Shown in pieces: positions 4,815 to 7,110 of a stretch of DNA of 7,110 bases (position 1 is the first letter of the stretch; the number at the start of each line of letters is the position of its first letter). The stretch is from assembly GCA_020445245.1 (NCBI GenBank), contig JAGRHB010000100.1, positions 1 through 7,110 on the forward strand, read 5' to 3'. The notes beneath the pieces were generated by a model that searched no databases, was not told where the DNA came from, and saw only the letters and a list, made by a program, of their open reading frames with translations. The stretch is from Gammaproteobacteria bacterium. GTDB lineage: Bacteria; Pseudomonadota; Gammaproteobacteria; Chromatiales; Sedimenticolaceae. A program made the translations under genes and the position numbers.

Positions 4815-6424
4815 GGCGAGATGGCCCCTTTTCCGCGGATCAGTGCCTCTGGATGACGCTCCAGATAATCCGCCATGATGCGGAAAGAACGCGCCGCAGA
4901 CCCGAACTCCTGCAACGCCCTTTGCGCCTCCGCCTGCAACGGCGAGTTGGGTTTGAGCACCCGCTCCAGGCTGCTCAGTGTGCTGCGTGTCTGTTCCAGT
5001 GTCTTGCTGAGTTCGGAGGCAGTCTCGCGGTCGAGGCGCTCGAGCAGGCCGTTGGTTGCATTCATGGTGTCACGCAGGGCCGCCAGTGTTGCGCCGAGAT
5101 CCTCGCCCATCCGATCCAGCGGCAGCCGCGCGAGACGGGTCAGCAGGCCGCGCAGTTCGTCCAGTGGCGTCGGCACCGTGGGCAACTCGGGGATGCCGCC
5201 CTGTCCCCAAACAATCTCACGTGACTCGTCGTCGGGGTAGAAATCCAGATCGACGTACAGGGCACCGCTGATCAGGTTACCTGTCTTGAGCTGGGCGCGC
5301 AGCCCGTTGTGCACCAGGCGGTCCCAAAGTGCCCTGTCGATGTCGCGCGGCCGAGACCCCTTGTCGCCGGCCCCGGGCACTCCGAGGCGATCGGGCTCGA
5401 TCGCGATCGTCACCGGGATGTTGGCGGTGCGTTTTTCGGCGTCCAGTTGCAACTGCACATCCAGCACCTCGCCAATGCGGATGCCGCGCAACTCCACCGG
5501 AGCGCCCGGCAACAGGCCTCGCACCGACCCGGCGAAGGCCAATTGCCATGTCTCACGCGCGCCGAAGCGGCGCTCGAAAGCCGCACGCTCGTCAGCATAC
5601 AGTCGGAATGCCGAACCCTCGTCCGCGGGTGCGCCGGTGTCCGATCCCGATGGGGTGCCGAACGCAATGCCGCCGAGCAACACCGAGGTAAGCGACTGGG
5701 TGTCGAGGCGGATACCGCTGGCGTCGAGTGACAAGCCAATGCCGGACGCATTCCAGAAGCGGGTATTGGCACCGACGGCGGCATCGTGCGGTGCATCGAC
5801 GAACACCTGGATGTCCACGCCGTGCGGCTCCCGCAACTGGTAGCCGACCACCCGCCCGGCCTCGATGCCACGATACAACAGCGGCGAACCGACGCTCAGC
5901 GAACCGAGCGCATCCGCAGTCAGGGTGAATGTCCGCCCCTGCTCGGTGGCGGTGACGATCGGCGGAGTCTCCAGGCCAACAAAGGTATCCTGTGGGGCAC
6001 CCTGGGTCGACAGGTCAACCGCGATGTAGCTGCCGCCCAGCAGGGTGCCGAGTCCGGACACCTGGGTCACCGAAAGCCGTGGACGCGCCACCCAGAACCT
6101 GGTGTTGTCATTGAGGTAATCGGCAACGCTGCCCGCCAGCCTCGCACGCACCTGCACCCGTCGCAGGTCCGGGCTAAGCTCGATGGCCTCGACCAGGCCG
6201 ACATCGACATCCTTGAAACGCACCCGCGTCTTCCCCGCCTCGAGCCCCTCGGCAGTCTGGAAACTGATCGTGATCAGGGGCCCCTGCTGGGTCACGGTGT
6301 GGTAACCGAGCCAGGCCGCCGCACAGATCGCGACCAGCGGGATCAGCCATACCAGGGAGATGCGACGACGGTCGTCGACTATCGCCTCCGGCAGCTTATC
6401 GTCGGTTGGCAGTGGATTCGACAT
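4811..6424 (-). CDS. pqiB: PqiB, three-MCE-domain trans-periplasmic lipid transport protein
   Basis: At 537 residues this is close to E. coli PqiB (546). Family members form a hexameric stack of MCE rings anchored in the inner membrane, with a C-terminal helical needle that bridges the periplasm for lipid movement. Residues 1-22 are cytoplasmic, with a basic DDRRR stretch, and 23-44 form the transmembrane anchor. MCE domain 1 is about 46-137 (VRFKDVDVGLVEAIEL; SGLGTLLGGSYIAVDL), domain 2 about 162-256 (LLYRGIEAGRVVGY; LTSVLLGGIAFGTP), and domain 3 about 292-396 (VELRGIRIGEVLDV; LKTGNLISGALYVDLDFYP). Residues 415-525 are helical and coiled-coil-like, ending in ADYLERHPEALIRGKG, a motif I associate with PqiB-type proteins of gammaproteobacteria. 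The ATG at 6424 lies inside the upstream pqiA-type gene, with a 29-nt overlap in another frame, and no strong Shine-Dalgarno is evident. That suggests translation depends on the gene before it. No defects were seen. Confidence 0.97.
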   Translation of the reverse strand: MSNPLPTDDKLPEAIVDDRRRISLVWLIPLVAICAAAWLGYHTVTQQGPLITISFQTAEGLEAGKTRVRFKDVDVGLVEAIELSPDLRRVQVRARLAGSVADYLNDNTRFWVARPRLSVTQVSGLGTLLGGSYIAVDLSTQGAPQDTFVGLETPPIVTATEQGRTFTLTADALGSLSVGSPLLYRGIEAGRVVGYQLREPHGVDIQVFVDAPHDAAVGANTRFWNASGIGLSLDASGIRLDTQSLTSVLLGGIAFGTPSGSDTGAPADEGSAFRLYADERAAFERRFGARETWQLAFAGSVRGLLPGAPVELRGIRIGEVLDVQLQLDAEKRTANIPVTIAIEPDRLGVPGAGDKGSRPRDIDRALWDRLVHNGLRAQLKTGNLISGALYVDLDFYPDDESREIVWGQGGIPELPTVPTPLDELRGLLTRLARLPLDRMGEDLGATLAALRDTMNATNGLLERLDRETASELSKTLEQTRSTLSSLERVLKPNSPLQAEAQRALQEFGSAARSFRIMADYLERHPEALIRGKGAISP

Positions 6425-7046
6425 CGTGTGACAAGTTATCCCAGATCAAGCGTGGATCGAAAGTCCTGGCAGCCAGCATCGTCAGGACGACCACGCCGGC
6501 AAAAAACACCGCCCCCAGACCCGCCTCGATCTTCGCCACCTTGCCGAGGTGAACCAACGCGACCAGCACGGTGACGACGAATACGTCCACCATCGACCAG
6601 CGTCCGACGAACTCGGTAAAGCGGTACAGGCGCAATCGATCCATTGGCCGGGCCTGCGCGTGCATTTGCACCGAGACCAGCAGCACCAGCAGGATCGCAA
6701 TCTTGACCAGTGGGATCAGCACGCTGGCAACGAACACGATCAATGCCAGGGGCCACATGCCGTGCGCCAGCAGGTATTCCGCCCCGCTCCATATCGTATC
6801 CGAGCGCATCTGCCCAAGTTGGGTCACATGCATGATCGGCAGCAGGTTTGCCGGCAGGTAAAGCATCGCTGCCGCCACCAGAAAGGCCCAGGTACGTGAC
6901 AGGCTGCGTGGTATGCGGCCATGCAATGGCGCATCGCAGCGCGGGCAGCGCAGGAACAGCGCCCCGTCCGGCGGCTGGCTGACAAGTCCACAGACATGGC
7001 ACGCAATGAGGCCGCGTGCGCTGGCGGTAGCCATCGGGCGACTCAT
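6396..7046 (-). CDS. pqiA: PqiA-family half-protein, inner-membrane component
   Basis: This is a 216-residue inner-membrane protein of the paraquat-inducible protein A family, the membrane partner of PqiB. It begins with a zinc-ribbon-like set CHVC (C16, C19) and CPRC (C34, C37), followed by transmembrane segments at roughly 53-73, 97-127, 148-168 and 175-194. Family motifs are visible: LPANLLPIM (64-72), the RWSMVDVFVVTVLVALVHLG segment (149-168), and FDPRLIWDNL near the end (196-205). E. coli PqiA (about 417 residues) carries two such modules in one chain. Here each module appears to have its own gene, and this is the second. I chose ATG at 7046 because it makes an ATGA overlap with the preceding gene's stop (TGA 7045-7043). 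GTG at 7061 is the alternative, adding five residues. A weak GGGA lies 9 nt upstream of the ATG. The TAA stop is 29 nt inside pqiB. Confidence 0.94.
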   Translation of the reverse strand: MSRPMATASARGLIACHVCGLVSQPPDGALFLRCPRCDAPLHGRIPRSLSRTWAFLVAAAMLYLPANLLPIMHVTQLGQMRSDTIWSGAEYLLAHGMWPLALIVFVASVLIPLVKIAILLVLLVSVQMHAQARPMDRLRLYRFTEFVGRWSMVDVFVVTVLVALVHLGKVAKIEAGLGAVFFAGVVVLTMLAARTFDPRLIWDNLSHDVESTANRR

Positions 7047-7110
7047 GCGACAAGGTCCCACAGGCGGTGTGGATGGACCTGGGTCGCTGCTGCGGCAAGC
7101 ACGATGACCA
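7043..7110 (-). CDS. C-terminal end of an upstream PqiA-family half-protein (partial)
   Basis: The minus-strand frame that stops at TGA 7045-7043 is open to the window edge and gives 21 residues ending in VHPHRLWDLVA. The pattern of a hydrophobic Ala-rich helix end followed by x-P-x-R-L-W-D-L matches the end of the next protein (FDPRLIWDNL), which is the typical end of a PqiA module. This, plus the ATGA overlap with the second PqiA gene, argues that it is the first PqiA module encoded as a separate gene. Only the tail is visible, so the rest is inference. Confidence 0.7.
   Translation of the reverse strand, partial: VIVLAAAATQVHPHRLWDLVA

Noticed and set aside
5786..6574. 262-residue plus-strand frame opposite pqiB and pqiA
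   Set aside because: Shadow of two confidently identified genes; Arg/Pro/His-rich and without known motifs.
1..7110. CRISPR array, complete insertion sequence, rRNA or tRNA genes
   Set aside because: No regularly spaced direct repeats, transposase frame or conserved RNA signatures were seen on either strand.

Overview
The window is GC-rich DNA (roughly 60% or more by eye) with ATGA/GTGA-coupled genes and clearly proteobacterial families (HypF, PqiA/PqiB/PqiC). The family mix, lipoprotein signals and PqiB C-terminus suggest a high-GC gammaproteobacterium, possibly a sulfur-oxidising or purple-sulfur relative. That placement is an inference from style and not a database match.

Layout. (1) Bases 1-2068, minus strand: the first 689 codons of hypF, the carbamoyltransferase that starts cyanide-ligand synthesis for [NiFe]-hydrogenases; its last ~60-80 codons lie beyond the window. 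(2) Bases 2069-2180: a divergent intergenic region. (3) Bases 2181-3224, plus strand: a 347-residue predicted lipoprotein of unknown function, starting at TTG. (4) Bases 3246-3848, minus strand, convergent with the lipoprotein: a 200-residue single-pass membrane protein of unknown function. (5) Bases 3849-4211: a 363-bp gap of visibly lower GC. It holds an AT-rich inverted repeat, several GACAGG/CCTGTC words, a strong 42-nt fold-back element, and an intrinsic terminator that points along the plus strand although no convincing plus-strand gene precedes it. (6) Bases 4212-7110, minus strand: a tightly coupled pqi operon, with the last 21 codons of one PqiA-half protein, a second PqiA-half protein, PqiB with three MCE domains, and the lipoprotein PqiC.

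How the genes work together. The pqi genes should encode a trans-envelope lipid-trafficking assembly: PqiA-type proteins in the inner membrane, a PqiB MCE tube spanning the periplasm, and PqiC at the outer membrane. Their junctions overlap (ATGA, 29 nt, GTGA), which implies co-transcription and translational coupling. HypF belongs to a different process, hydrogenase maturation, and nothing in the window links it to the pqi genes. The two unknown envelope proteins between these blocks cannot be assigned to either process.

No complete novel multi-gene system is visible. The best candidate for something undescribed is the 3849-4211 gap, where an orphan terminator and a strong stem-loop suggest a small RNA or a very small gene. 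The unknown lipoprotein comes second.
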